From NCBI GenBank assembly GCA_964439595.1, contig CAYTOK010000009.1, forward strand, positions 1 through 64,000: a DNA stretch of 64,000 bases, read 5' to 3'. Origin of the DNA: CAIJXB01 sp964439595. Its GTDB lineage: Bacteria; Chlamydiota; Chlamydiia; Chlamydiales; Rhabdochlamydiaceae. Shown here in pieces: positions 63,909 to 64,000 of the stretch (position 1 is its first letter; each line of letters opens with the position of its first letter). The notes beneath the pieces were generated by a model, which was not told where the DNA came from, did not search any database, and was given only the letters and a program-made list of their open reading frames with translations. The translations under genes and the position numbers were made by a program.

Positions 63909-64000
63909 TTGGCCAAGAACCTGAAACTCAATATTAAAAATGCACAGCTCGCAGAAGCTCTTAATTTGAGTAAACCTAAAAAAATACGACCTCCAAAAGA
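63909..64000 (+). CDS. infB: Translation initiation factor IF-2, start only
   Basis: After the nusA stop, the frame starting at TTG 63909 reads AKNLKLNIKNAQLAEALNLS and stays open to the window end. This matches the N-terminus of chlamydial IF-2. A stop in the same frame at 63903 limits the start, and no ATG follows in view, so TTG is the likely start, with AGGATG about 7 nt before it. Confidence 0.82.
   Translation, partial: MAKNLKLNIKNAQLAEALNLSKPKKIRPPK

Overview
The window is AT-rich bacterial DNA that reads as the chromosome of a member of the Chlamydiota, most likely an environmental, Parachlamydia-like lineage rather than a Chlamydia pathogen. The case rests on chlamydial gene orders (rpe..efp-accB-accC; rpsA-nusA-infB; the second topoisomerase pair parE-parC; marC-truA-map with a SEC-C type methionine aminopeptidase; rpmB beside a phospholipase D-like gene), on a CopB-like type III translocator, and on eukaryote-like effector candidates (leucine-rich repeat proteins, an OTU-type cysteine protease). 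The extra genes beyond the reduced pathogen set (MHS-type transporter, SthA-like enzyme, exported prolyl 4-hydroxylase, Mesh1-like hydrolase) fit an amoeba- or arthropod-associated relative. I did not assign a genus.

Layout. 1-7.3 kb, minus strand: the 5' part of a leucine-rich repeat (LRR) gene running off the left edge, then a SprT-like/DUF2786 gene coupled to a giant 1624-residue protein of unknown role. 7.4-13.2 kb: two large secreted-protein genes that look like a CopD-like and a CopB-like translocator pair, both with long low-complexity or coiled-coil expansions and separated by one minus-strand gene. 13.4-20.7 kb: hemL, a small membrane protein, and a tamA-tamB operon. 21.2-24.3 kb: a compact three-gene operon that looks like a second type III translocon set, followed by an LRR gene whose start codon lies in a long inverted repeat. 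24.4-27.1 kb: an mlaEFD lipid-transport operon behind a near-consensus promoter. 27.2-28.7 kb: a broken copy of a AAA ATPase gene (intact copy at 50.9 kb) and an OTU protease gene. 28.8-36.8 kb: phosphate transporter, exported protein, initiator tRNA, a 918-residue protein with possible papain-like motifs, an exported Mesh1-like hydrolase, and an sthA-like oxidoreductase. 36.9-40.5 kb: rpmB, PLD-like, marC, truA, map. 40.5-41.4 kb: decayed DNA. 41.4-52.5 kb: an Ala-rich membrane protein, prolyl hydroxylase, parE-parC, HAD and HIT genes, an Inc-like protein, an MHS-type transporter and the intact AAA ATPase. 52.5-60.4 kb: one long minus-strand operon lysC-(651-residue protein)-rpe-yvcK-HAD-efp-accB-accC-(small exported protein). 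60.6 kb to the end: rpsA, nusA and the start of infB.

How the parts fit. The housekeeping blocks cover fatty-acid synthesis (accBC), translation (efp, rpsA, infB, rpmB, map, truA), transcription (nusA), DNA topology (parEC), haem (hemL) and envelope biogenesis (tamAB, mlaEFD). Between them lie the host-interaction genes: two candidate translocon sets, two LRR proteins, an OTU protease and several membrane or exported proteins. The most interesting material is the second translocon-like operon with its hairpin-controlled LRR neighbour, the OTU protease, the exported Mesh1-like hydrolase, and the promoter-plus-5'-end duplication of the AAA ATPase gene.
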